The notes under the pieces are model-generated. The model had not been told where the DNA came from. It made no database searches and saw only the letters and a list, made by a program, of their open reading frames with translations. Positions 8,272 through 15,860 of a DNA stretch of 64,000 nt are shown piece by piece. How positions within the stretch are numbered: the stretch's first letter is position 1; every line of letters begins with the position of its first letter. The translations under genes and the position numbers were made by a program. Origin of the DNA: Alphaproteobacteria bacterium. GTDB lineage: Bacteria; Pseudomonadota; Alphaproteobacteria; Reyranellales; Reyranellaceae. The stretch lies in assembly GCA_016869975.1 (NCBI GenBank), contig VGCZ01000001.1, forward strand, positions 121,328-185,327, in the 5' to 3' direction.

Positions 8272-8835
8272 TCAATTGGTCTGCACGACGGAGATCGAGC
8301 CGACGCAGCCGTTCCACAGCATGACTGTGATCCAAAGCACCTTGCTCGCGCTCTCCGCGACCATGAACTCGCGCGTGCCGGTGCTGGCGACGCTTGGACG
8401 TTCCTCGAACGCGGATTTCAGGACGTGACTGACGTCATGGTCGCGCGCGCAGCCATGGCTGTCGGCGTTGCCCAGGAACAGGCGGGCGTGCAGGTCGGTG
8501 GCCGGCCCAGGCGGCGGCTTCGACTGCTTGTCGTAGGCGAGGCCGATACCGGCGCCGGCGAGGAACGGCCGGATCGGCCGGTAGAACAGCCAGTAGCGCC
8601 GCTCGCTCTCCGGCGTTTGCCGCTCGATCAGCCACAGCCCGAGATCAATGCGGAAAGCGCGCTCGATCGCCGTCACGCTGGCGATGTCGCCGCGCAAGCC
8701 CAGCTCGCGCACGGCGCTCAGCAGCCCCAGCGCCGTGGGCCGCGCGGGATCGAACGGCGCGTCCTGTGCGGCGGCCGCCGGCGGCAGCAAAGCCGCGAGC
8801 AGCGCCAGACGGGCGAGACGAGACGGCGTCGCCAT
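8272..8835 (-). CDS. Small secreted protein of unknown function
   Basis: The 187-residue product starts with a signal peptide (MATPSRLARLALLAALLPPAAAAQ). I chose the ATG at 8835 because the 33 upstream codons are charged and low in complexity while this one opens the signal peptide. The mature part has a helical AIERAFRIDLGLWLIER segment and a motif FLGNADSHGCARDHDVSHVL that is rich in His/Asp. That motif might bind metal, but I know no family match. It lies upstream of and in the same direction as the SrfA-like gene, so the two may be co-transcribed. Confidence 0.65.
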   Translation of the reverse strand: MATPSRLARLALLAALLPPAAAAQDAPFDPARPTALGLLSAVRELGLRGDIASVTAIERAFRIDLGLWLIERQTPESERRYWLFYRPIRPFLAGAGIGLAYDKQSKPPPGPATDLHARLFLGNADSHGCARDHDVSHVLKSAFEERPSVASTGTREFMVAESASKVLWITVMLWNGCVGSISVVQTN

Positions 8836-8926
8836 CGGGCGAGCATGACTCCCGCCAGGCCGCCCGGCCATGCCCTTCCCTCGCGCGGCGCGCGGGCGTA
8901 GCGTTGCGCCAGCACGGGAGGAAGCC

Positions 8927-9994
8927 ATGGGCACCTATGTCTACGCCGGCACCGCGCCGGTGGTCGTTGGCTCCAGCAACGCGGCGGCGACCAGCGCCGG
9001 CGGGCTGTTCCGCATGGACATGGCCGACGGCAAGTGGGCCGCGCTCAGCAAAGGCCTGCCCGACAAGGTCGAGGCGCGCAGCATCGTCGTGCAGCCCGGC
9101 GCGCCCGACACCGTCTATGTCGGCACGCAGGACGGGCCCTATCGCAGCGGCGATGGTGGCGAGACCTGGACGCGGCTCAACCTGCCCGGCGACAATCGGC
9201 TGGTGTGGTCGGTCCTGATCCATCCCAGGGATCCCAGGACGATCTATGTCGGCACCCAGGGCACGCAGGTCTATCGCAGCCGCGACGGTGGCGCCACCTG
9301 GGTGGCGCTGAACGTGCCGGAGCCCAAGGGTATGGTGAAGATGAGCTTCCCCTGCCGCGTGATCCGGCTGGCGATCGATCCCAACGACACCAACACGCTC
9401 TATGCCGCCTTCGAGGTCGGCGGCCTGTCGCGCAGCGTCGATGGCGGCGAGACCTGGCAGGGCTGCAACGAGAAGCTGTTGGAGTTCACCAAGCAGGACA
9501 AGTTCAAGAGCCGCATCGTCAGCGACACCGAGACCGAGGGCATGATGGACAGCCACGCGCTGGCGGTCAGCGCAGCGCAGCCGGGCGCAGTGTTCCTCGC
9601 CAATCGCATGGGCCTGTTCAAGAGCCCCGACCGCGGCGCCACCTGGGAAGAGATGGGCATCGGCCGCTTCTCGCCGCTGACCTACGCGCGCGACGTGCGC
9701 GTCAGCCCGCACGATCCCAGGACGATGTACGCCGCGCTGTCGGTCGCGGCGATCAGCGACGAGGGCTCGCTCTATCGCAGCCGCGATCTCGGCGCGAGCT
9801 GGCAACGCTTCGACCACGGCGTGCGGATGCAGAGCACCTTGATGATCATCGCCCAGAGCGCAGCGAAGGCCGAGCGGGTGTGGTGCGCCACCCGCAAGGG
9901 CCAGGTCTTCGGCACCGAGGATGGCGGCGCCACCTGGCGCGAGCACCCGCTGCCCGAAGGCGGCACCGGCGTCTACGCGCTGGCGGTGGCGTAG
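8927..9994 (+). CDS. BNR/Asp-box repeat beta-propeller protein
   Basis: The 355-residue protein carries six Asp boxes of the SxDxGxTW type: SGDGGETW, SRDGGATW, SVDGGETW, SPDRGATW, SRDLGASW and TEDGGATW. They are spaced 40-80 residues apart, as in sialidase and VPS10/sortilin-like propellers. There is no signal peptide, so the protein looks cytoplasmic, which is less common for this fold. The sialidase catalytic residues are not evident, so an enzymatic role is not supported. A GGGAGGAA ribosome site precedes the ATG. The stop is followed within 10 bp by the TauD-like gene, whose ribosome site overlaps this stop, so the two are an operon. Confidence 0.88.
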   Translation: MGTYVYAGTAPVVVGSSNAAATSAGGLFRMDMADGKWAALSKGLPDKVEARSIVVQPGAPDTVYVGTQDGPYRSGDGGETWTRLNLPGDNRLVWSVLIHPRDPRTIYVGTQGTQVYRSRDGGATWVALNVPEPKGMVKMSFPCRVIRLAIDPNDTNTLYAAFEVGGLSRSVDGGETWQGCNEKLLEFTKQDKFKSRIVSDTETEGMMDSHALAVSAAQPGAVFLANRMGLFKSPDRGATWEEMGIGRFSPLTYARDVRVSPHDPRTMYAALSVAAISDEGSLYRSRDLGASWQRFDHGVRMQSTLMIIAQSAAKAERVWCATRKGQVFGTEDGGATWREHPLPEGGTGVYALAVA

Positions 9995-10003
9995 GAGGAC
10001 GAC

Positions 10004-10978
10004 ATGGACGGCAGCGTCAGAGCGGAGGCCGCGCCGCACGTGAAGGTGCGTCGCATCGGCGGCAATATCGGCGCGGAGATCTCCGGCGTGAATCTCGGCA
10101 CGCTGAGCGACGCGGAATTCGCGGTGATCCACGACGCGCTGGTGCGCCACGAAGTGATCGTCTTTCGCGACCAGGACATCACCATCGAGCAGCAGATGGA
10201 TTTCGGCCGACGCTTCGGCGATCTGTCGATCCATCCCTTCTCGCCCAACCTCGACGACAAGCGCGAAGTCATCGTGCTCGACAACCACAAGGACAACCCG
10301 CCGCATCTGACGGATCAGTGGCACGCCGACGAGACGTTCAGGGCGGCGCCACCCTTGGGCACCATCCTGCGCGCCAAGGTCTCGCCGGAGATCGGCGGCG
10401 ACACGTTGTTCTCGAGCATGACGGCGGCCTATGCCGGCTTGAGCGAGCCGATGAAGCGCTACATCCACGGCCTCGAGGCGCTGCACGACTTCAAGCCGTG
10501 GCGGCCACTGTTCACCTCCTCGGAGGCGCATCAGAAGAAGCTCCGGGAGATCGAGGCCAAGTGGCCGCCGCAATGGCACCCGGTGGTGCGCGTGCATCCG
10601 ATCTCCGGCCGCCGCATCCTCAACGTCCAGGCCCAGTTCTGCGTCAAGCTGCGCGGCCTGCGCGAGGACGAGAGCGACACGATGCTGAAGTTCCTCTACA
10701 GCCGCGCCGCCATCCCCGAGTACCAGATGCGCGTCAGCTGGCAGCCGCACACCGTGGTGATGTGGGACAACCGCGCGGTGCAGCACTACGCGGTGCACGA
10801 TTACTACCCCAGCCGCCGCACCATGGAGCGCGTCACCGTCGCCGGCGATCCCGTCATCGGCGTCAGCGGCCCCTACACGGCGGAGGCGAGTGTCGGCCCG
10901 CTGCCCGACGGCAAGGGCGCGGTGATCGCTCCACCAGGCAAACGCCCGATCCGCGAGTTTGAGCGCGGCGCGTATTGA
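10004..10978 (+). CDS. TauD/TfdA-family dioxygenase, second copy
   Basis: The 324-residue protein has TauD family landmarks: GGNIGAEISGVNLGTL near the N-terminus, VIVFRDQDITIEQQ, the iron ligands in QWHADETF (His-x-Asp), a distal His in RAVQHYAVHDYYP, and the co-substrate Arg region RRTMERVTVAGD. It should use Fe(II), O2 and 2-oxoglutarate to oxidise an unknown small carboxylate or sulfonate. It has a strong AGGAGG site and is coupled to the BNR-repeat gene. It differs clearly from the dioxygenase at 3377, so the two probably act on different compounds. Confidence 0.92.
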   Translation: MDGSVRAEAAPHVKVRRIGGNIGAEISGVNLGTLSDAEFAVIHDALVRHEVIVFRDQDITIEQQMDFGRRFGDLSIHPFSPNLDDKREVIVLDNHKDNPPHLTDQWHADETFRAAPPLGTILRAKVSPEIGGDTLFSSMTAAYAGLSEPMKRYIHGLEALHDFKPWRPLFTSSEAHQKKLREIEAKWPPQWHPVVRVHPISGRRILNVQAQFCVKLRGLREDESDTMLKFLYSRAAIPEYQMRVSWQPHTVVMWDNRAVQHYAVHDYYPSRRTMERVTVAGDPVIGVSGPYTAEASVGPLPDGKGAVIAPPGKRPIREFERGAY

Positions 10979-11046
10979 GAGGGGATGGCTGACCTGCCCG
11001 AACGGTGGTCGTGATCGGTGCGGCCACCGGCTACAACCCGCATCCC

Positions 11047-12258
11047 ATGTCATCCCCCTCCTCGGTCGTCACCGAAGCGCCACCATCGGACGCGCCCCTG
11101 CCCTGGGCGCTGATCGGCGCCGCGTGCCTGGGCAGCTTCGCCGCCACCGCGAGCGGCACGACGCGTGCGCCGCTGTTGATCGACATGGCGCGCGATCTTT
11201 CCGTCAGCATTCCCCTGGTCGCCAATCTGGTGACCGCGACCTCGATCGCCTGGGGCATCACCTCGTTCCTGTCGGGCATCGCCTCGGATCGCTGGGGTCG
11301 GCGGCCCTGCCTGATCGGCGGCACCCTGGCGCTGACACTCGCCATGCTGGGCGTGGCGCTGGCTGGACAGTTCTGGTCGGTGGCGGCGTGGGCCACGATG
11401 GCCGGCGCCTGCTCCGGCGTATTCATGGGCGCGGTCTTCGCGGAGGTGTCGAGCCGCGTGCCCGACCAGCAGCGCGGCCGCGCGCTGGGCTGGGTGATGA
11501 GCGGCCAGTCCTTGACCCTCGTGGTCGGCGTGCCGGCGGCGGCGTGGCTCGGCGCCAGCATCGGCTGGCGCGGCTTCAATGTCTGCGTCGGCGCGCTGGC
11601 CTTTCTCGCCGCGATCAGCCTGTGGTTCACCACCACGCGGCCGGCGAAGGGCGCGGTGCGTATTGGGGGCCCGGTCTCCTTGCGCCAGGCGATGACGACG
11701 CCCGTGGTGATGCTGCTGACCATGGGCATCGCCGAGCGGATCTGCCACGGCCTCGTCGTCGTGTACTTCGCCACCTACCTGCAGCAGGCCTACGACCTGA
11801 AGCTGGCCGCGGTCGGGCTGCCGCTCCTGATCATGGCGATCGGCAATCTCGTGGGCACGGCGCTGGGCGGCCAGCTCGCCGACAAAGTGCGCGACCGCCT
11901 GGGCACCTTCGGCTTCAGCCTGATCGGCACGGGGATCGCCGGCGTCGCCCTGTTCGCCTGGCAGCCCGGCCTGATCGCGACGGTGGCGATGGCCTTCGCC
12001 TACGTCTTCGTCAACGCGCTGGGCCGGCCGGCCTTCATGGCGGCGCTGGCCGACGTGCCCGACGACGTGCGCGGCACGGTGATGGGCTTGAACGGCACCT
12101 GCGCCAGCGTCGGCTGGGCCGGAGCCGCCGGGCTGGGCGGCTGGATGATGGCGACGCAAGGCTTTGGCGGCTTCGGCCCGCTCGCCGCCGCGCTGGCGGC
12201 GGCCGGTGCCGCGCTGGCCTTCCTGCGCCGTGGCGCGGCGCGGCGCAAAGCGGCATGA
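11047..12258 (+). CDS. Major facilitator superfamily transporter
   Basis: The 403-residue protein has about 12 hydrophobic segments, starting at PWALIGAACLGSF and ending at PLAAALAAAGAALAF. It has the MFS signature between helices 2 and 3 (GIASDRWGRRPCL) and a matching DKVRDRLG loop in the second half. It is probably a proton-coupled importer or exporter of a small organic solute in the inner membrane. An in-frame GTG at 11005 is an alternative start; I prefer the ATG at 11047, since the first helix follows it closely. The stop overlaps the ATG of the DppC-type permease by 4 bp. Confidence 0.88.
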   Translation: MSSPSSVVTEAPPSDAPLPWALIGAACLGSFAATASGTTRAPLLIDMARDLSVSIPLVANLVTATSIAWGITSFLSGIASDRWGRRPCLIGGTLALTLAMLGVALAGQFWSVAAWATMAGACSGVFMGAVFAEVSSRVPDQQRGRALGWVMSGQSLTLVVGVPAAAWLGASIGWRGFNVCVGALAFLAAISLWFTTTRPAKGAVRIGGPVSLRQAMTTPVVMLLTMGIAERICHGLVVVYFATYLQQAYDLKLAAVGLPLLIMAIGNLVGTALGGQLADKVRDRLGTFGFSLIGTGIAGVALFAWQPGLIATVAMAFAYVFVNALGRPAFMAALADVPDDVRGTVMGLNGTCASVGWAGAAGLGGWMMATQGFGGFGPLAAALAAAGAALAFLRRGAARRKAA

Positions 12259-13205
12259 TCGACGGCATGGCCGTCACCACCTCCGACCTGCCCAAGGGCG
12301 CGTTGCACCGCTTCCTCGATTCGGATCTGTGGCACAGCTTCACGCGCTCCTGGCTGACCATGGCCGCCGCCGCCGTGACCTTGGTGTTCTTCCTTGGCGC
12401 GCTGTTCGCGCCGTGGATCGCGCCGCACGATCCCTTCGACCCCAGGGCGCTCAGCCTGATGAACGCCTTCACGCCGCCGATGTGGCACGAAGACGGCAAG
12501 CCGACCTTCCCGCTGGGCACCGACAACCAGGGCCGCGACATGCTCTCGGCCATCATGTATGGCTGCCGCGTGTCGCTGATGATCGGCCTGGCGGCGATCT
12601 GCCTGTCTGTGACCACCGGTGTGCTGCTGGGCCTGGCCGCCGGCTTCAAGGGCGGCTGGCTCGACGCGCTGATCATGCGCATCGCCGACATCCAGCTCAC
12701 CGTGCCGGCGATCCTCACCGCGCTGACGCTCGACGGCGTGGCGCGCGCCGCGCTGCCGAAGGACGCGCACGACCAGGTGGCGATCTGGGTGCTGGTGCTG
12801 TCGATCGGCTTCGCCTACTGGCCGCAATTCGCCCGCGTCACGCGCGCCACGACCCTGGCCGAGAAGAACAAGGACTACGTCAACGCCGCGCGCATCATCG
12901 GCGTGCATCCGATCAAGATCGCGCTCAGCCACGTGCTGCCCAACGCGCTGGGGCCGGTGCTGGTGATCGCCACCATCGAGCTGGCGCTGGCGATCATCGC
13001 CGAAGCGTCGCTCTCCTATCTCGGCGTCGGCATGCCGCCGACCCAGCCCTCCCTGGGCACCCTGATCCGCATCGGCAACGCCTTCCTGTTCTCCGGCGAG
13101 TGGTGGATCGTGATGTTCCCCGCCGCCGCCCTGGTGATTCTGTCGTTGGCAGTGAATCTATTGGGCGACTGGCTGCGCGACGCCCTCAATCCCAAGCTGC
13201 GATAG
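12255..13205 (+). CDS. ABC transporter permease, DppC/OppC type
   Basis: The 316-residue permease has the DppC N-terminal region (a helix at LTMAAAAVTLVFFLGALFA followed by the short IAPHDPFDPRAL periplasmic stretch). It also has GTDNQGRDMLSAIMYGCRVS, the EAA loop around KDYVNAARIIGVH, and a C-terminal VNLLGDWLRDALNPKLR typical of this subfamily. It would pair with the DppB-type permease at 5858 and the family-5 binding protein at 746. Its start codon overlaps the MFS stop (ATGA), with another ATG four codons later. No cognate DppD/DppF ATPase is in view. Confidence 0.93.
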   Translation: MIDGMAVTTSDLPKGALHRFLDSDLWHSFTRSWLTMAAAAVTLVFFLGALFAPWIAPHDPFDPRALSLMNAFTPPMWHEDGKPTFPLGTDNQGRDMLSAIMYGCRVSLMIGLAAICLSVTTGVLLGLAAGFKGGWLDALIMRIADIQLTVPAILTALTLDGVARAALPKDAHDQVAIWVLVLSIGFAYWPQFARVTRATTLAEKNKDYVNAARIIGVHPIKIALSHVLPNALGPVLVIATIELALAIIAEASLSYLGVGMPPTQPSLGTLIRIGNAFLFSGEWWIVMFPAAALVILSLAVNLLGDWLRDALNPKLR

Positions 13206-13285
13206 CGCGATCGCCACGCGCGGTCGTTGCGCGCCTTGTGGGTTGGCGCATAATGCCGGTCTGGAATCCTGTGGGGGGATTTGCC

Positions 13286-14554
13286 ATGACCGATACCGCC
13301 AACAGAGAACCCACCGCCCGCCGCGATACGGCGCGCTTCAGCGGACCATCATTCTGGGCAGGCGTGGGGGTGGGCGTCTCGCTGATGTTGTTCGGCGTGT
13401 CGATGCCGATTCTCGGGCTCGCCGCGCTCGCCGACACCCGCCTGGTCATGTGCACCGGCCTTGGCATTCTGCTCGCCGCGTTCGGCGCGCAGGCGGAGGT
13501 GAAGCAGAAACTGTGGGTCATCACCGGCTGCGGTGCGATCGCGCTGATCCTGTACTTCGCCCTCGACCACATCGGCAATCGCGTCCAGTTCGCCAAGGGA
13601 CAGATCCACGACGCAAGCGACGCCGTCAGCGTCGATGTCGCCGGCGAGCACTCCTTCCTGGTCGCGTTGCGCAACGGCACCTACAACTTCGCCGCGGAGT
13701 CGACGCTGGTCCACGGTGACTTCGTACGCGTCACGGTCGTCTACGGGCGCGACGAGGAGTTCGATTTCAACTGCGTGCCGATGGCCTATGTCCGTCAGGC
13801 TCTCGGCCAGCAGAAACCTGTGGAATGGCGGATCGATCGCAAGAAGCAGGAATTGCTGCGTAACAGCGATCGCAAGGTGATCGCGCGCAACGCATGCAAG
13901 GACGGCCCGATCGCCGTCGCCGATATCGGCGACGCGGGATCGACCGCCGCCGCCCCGCCACCCTTCATCGGCGGCGCCCGGGCGCAGTCGACCACCGAGC
14001 GTCAGCGGATCAAGACGGCCCGGCCCGTCGACGAGGTGCTGCGCGATCTGCGCACCGAGCAGACGACGTTGCGGCGCGAGGCGCGCGACGAGCTCAGTTC
14101 GCTGGGCGTCGACATGGTCGTTCCCGGCATGAAGGCCTTCCACGCGGCGGGCGCCGACGATTATCGCATGCGGCTGGGCATCGTCGTCGCGCTGACCCAG
14201 GCGTTGCGCATCGACAAGGGGCGCGCCCGCGCGATGTCCGAACGCCTGACACGCACCGACCTCCTCGCGCTGCTGAAGCTCGTCGAGCACCCCGATCGCA
14301 CCATGCGCCTCTACGCGACCGAGTTCCTGTTCGATCTCGGCGACGCGCGCACCGTCATGCCGGCGCTCGACATGGCGAGGGCGACGACGTCCGACGACAC
14401 CCGCTACAATCTGGTCCTCATCGTCAGCAACGCCTATCGCGCGCTGCCGGCGGCCGAACGTCCGCCGGCGACCGCGGCGCTGCGCGCCCTGTCGGGCCAG
14501 CCGACCACCGGGCCGAAGACCAAGGACACGATCGAGCGCATCCTGCGAGGATGA
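13286..14554 (+). CDS. Membrane protein with C-terminal helical-repeat region, function unknown
   Basis: The 422-residue protein has three transmembrane helices in the first 110 residues (near 28-48, 55-72 and 80-97). A soluble domain follows with AGEHSFLVALRNGTYNF and a pair of cysteines (FNCVP, RNACK). The last 180 residues are helical, with HEAT-like repeated patterns such as VDEVLRDLRTEQ and RLTRTDLLALLKLVEHPDR. I know no family. GTGGGGGGA just upstream of the ATG at 13286 supports this start; an in-frame ATG at 13253 would add 11 residues. It stands alone between the permease gene and dprA. Confidence 0.72.
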   Translation: MTDTANREPTARRDTARFSGPSFWAGVGVGVSLMLFGVSMPILGLAALADTRLVMCTGLGILLAAFGAQAEVKQKLWVITGCGAIALILYFALDHIGNRVQFAKGQIHDASDAVSVDVAGEHSFLVALRNGTYNFAAESTLVHGDFVRVTVVYGRDEEFDFNCVPMAYVRQALGQQKPVEWRIDRKKQELLRNSDRKVIARNACKDGPIAVADIGDAGSTAAAPPPFIGGARAQSTTERQRIKTARPVDEVLRDLRTEQTTLRREARDELSSLGVDMVVPGMKAFHAAGADDYRMRLGIVVALTQALRIDKGRARAMSERLTRTDLLALLKLVEHPDRTMRLYATEFLFDLGDARTVMPALDMARATTSDDTRYNLVLIVSNAYRALPAAERPPATAALRALSGQPTTGPKTKDTIERILRG

Positions 14555-14585
14555 GAATACATCTATAAGTGGCTTTACCTGATAT

Positions 14586-15779
14586 ATGATCGCGCGTATT
14601 CCTTTTTTGTTCATGAACGCGCTGGCTCCCCTGCCGCTCCTCAAGATATTCCAGACGCCGGCGTCGCCGCCGTCTCTGGCCGGCGAGCGCCTGGCGCGTG
14701 TCGTGTTGGCGCGCACACCGCGTGTCGGGCCGGTCACCTTTCACGAGATGCTGGGCCATTACGGCTCGGCCGAGGCGGCGCTCGAGGCCCTGCCTGAGCT
14801 CGCGCGCACCGCCCGGCTCGATACGCGCGCGCCGGCGGCGGCGCGGATCCTGGGCGAGGCCGAAGCGCTGTCGGAACGGGGCGGCCGCTTCATCGTCGTC
14901 GGCGACGACGACTATCCCGCGTCGCTGGCCGCGATCGCCGACGCGCCGCCGGCGCTGTCGGTGATCGGCGATGTCGCGCTGCTCTCGCGACCGATGGTGG
15001 CCGTGGTCGGCGCGCGCAACGCCTCGGTCAATGGACGGCGCATGGCGGCGAAATTCTCCGCCGAGCTAGGACGGGCCGGCCAGATCATCGCCTCCGGCCT
15101 GGCGCGCGGGGTCGACACGGCGGCGCACGAGGCGGCGCTGGCGACGGGCACAGTCGCGGTGCTGGCCGGCGGTGTCGACGTCATCTACCCACCCGAGAAC
15201 GAGAGTCTCTACCGCGCCATCGCCGAGGGCGGCGCCATCGTGTCGGAGGCGCCGCTTGGCGCCCAGCCGCAGGCCAGGCATTTCCCGCGGCGCAACCGCA
15301 TCGTCTCCGGCCTGAGCGCGGGCGTGCTGGTGATCGAGGCCGCGCTGCAATCGGGCTCGCTGATCACCGCGCGGCAGGCGGCCGAGCAAGGCCGCGAGGT
15401 CTTCGCCGTGCCGGGCTCGCCGCTCGATCCCCGGGCGCGCGGCACCAACCGCCTGATCCGCGACGGCGCCCATCTGGTCGAGGACAGCGCCGACGTGCTG
15501 GCGCATCTGCGGGCTGTCCCCGACACGCCGCCGCCGCCGCGTCAGATAGCCGTGCCGAGCGCCACACGACGACCACAACCAATTGATAAGAAACAGGAAA
15601 CCACCCACAACCCATGGCGCGACCGGGTCATCGCATGCCTCGGTCCCACTCCCACCCCGGTTGACGAAGTGGTCCGCCGGTGCCATGTGTCGGCCGCCGA
15701 ACTGGCCGGCCTGCTGCTCGAGCTGGAGCTCGCAGGGCGCCTCGAACGGCACCGGGGCAACAGCGTGTCGCTGATCTAG
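14586..15779 (+). CDS. dprA: DNA-processing protein DprA
   Basis: The 397-residue DprA (Smf) binds incoming single-stranded DNA and loads RecA during natural transformation. The Rossmann-like core shows VAVVGARNAS, ASGLARGVDTAAHEAA, VLAGGVDVIYPPEN and RHFPRRNRIVSGLSAGVLV, the family hallmark blocks (about residues 138-290). A helix-hairpin-like N-terminus (VGPVTFHEMLGHYGS) and a C-terminal winged helix (DRVIACLGPTPTPVDEVVRR to the end) complete the alphaproteobacterial domain set. The gene starts in a short AT-rich stretch (14555-14610) likely to hold its promoter. It lies just upstream of topA, the usual alphaproteobacterial order. Most bacteria with this gene are not known to be competent, so its cellular use here is uncertain. 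Confidence 0.96.
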   Translation: MIARIPFLFMNALAPLPLLKIFQTPASPPSLAGERLARVVLARTPRVGPVTFHEMLGHYGSAEAALEALPELARTARLDTRAPAAARILGEAEALSERGGRFIVVGDDDYPASLAAIADAPPALSVIGDVALLSRPMVAVVGARNASVNGRRMAAKFSAELGRAGQIIASGLARGVDTAAHEAALATGTVAVLAGGVDVIYPPENESLYRAIAEGGAIVSEAPLGAQPQARHFPRRNRIVSGLSAGVLVIEAALQSGSLITARQAAEQGREVFAVPGSPLDPRARGTNRLIRDGAHLVEDSADVLAHLRAVPDTPPPPRQIAVPSATRRPQPIDKKQETTHNPWRDRVIACLGPTPTPVDEVVRRCHVSAAELAGLLLELELAGRLERHRGNSVSLI

Positions 15780-15796
15780 GCCGCTGAAATCGCTCC

Positions 15797-15811
15797 GGAA
15801 AACCGGTTTCC
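15797..15811. repeat. Near-palindrome GGAAAACCGGTTTCC
   Basis: A 15-base near-perfect palindrome lies in the dprA-topA gap, with the exact 10-base core AAACCGGTTT at 15800-15809. Very similar CCGGAAAACCGGTTTCC motifs are common intergenic elements in Rhizobiales genomes. Here it may be a dispersed copy rather than a topA operator. Confidence 0.5.
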
Positions 15812-15860
15812 CAGGAGCCGCGCCGCCCCGCTGGGCGCGAGGGTGGGGCGCGAGGGTTGG

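Noticed and set aside
10959..12254. Long upstream extension of the DppC-type permease frame
   Set aside because: Those codons are the MFS gene read in another frame; the permease family N-terminus begins at the ATG at 12255.
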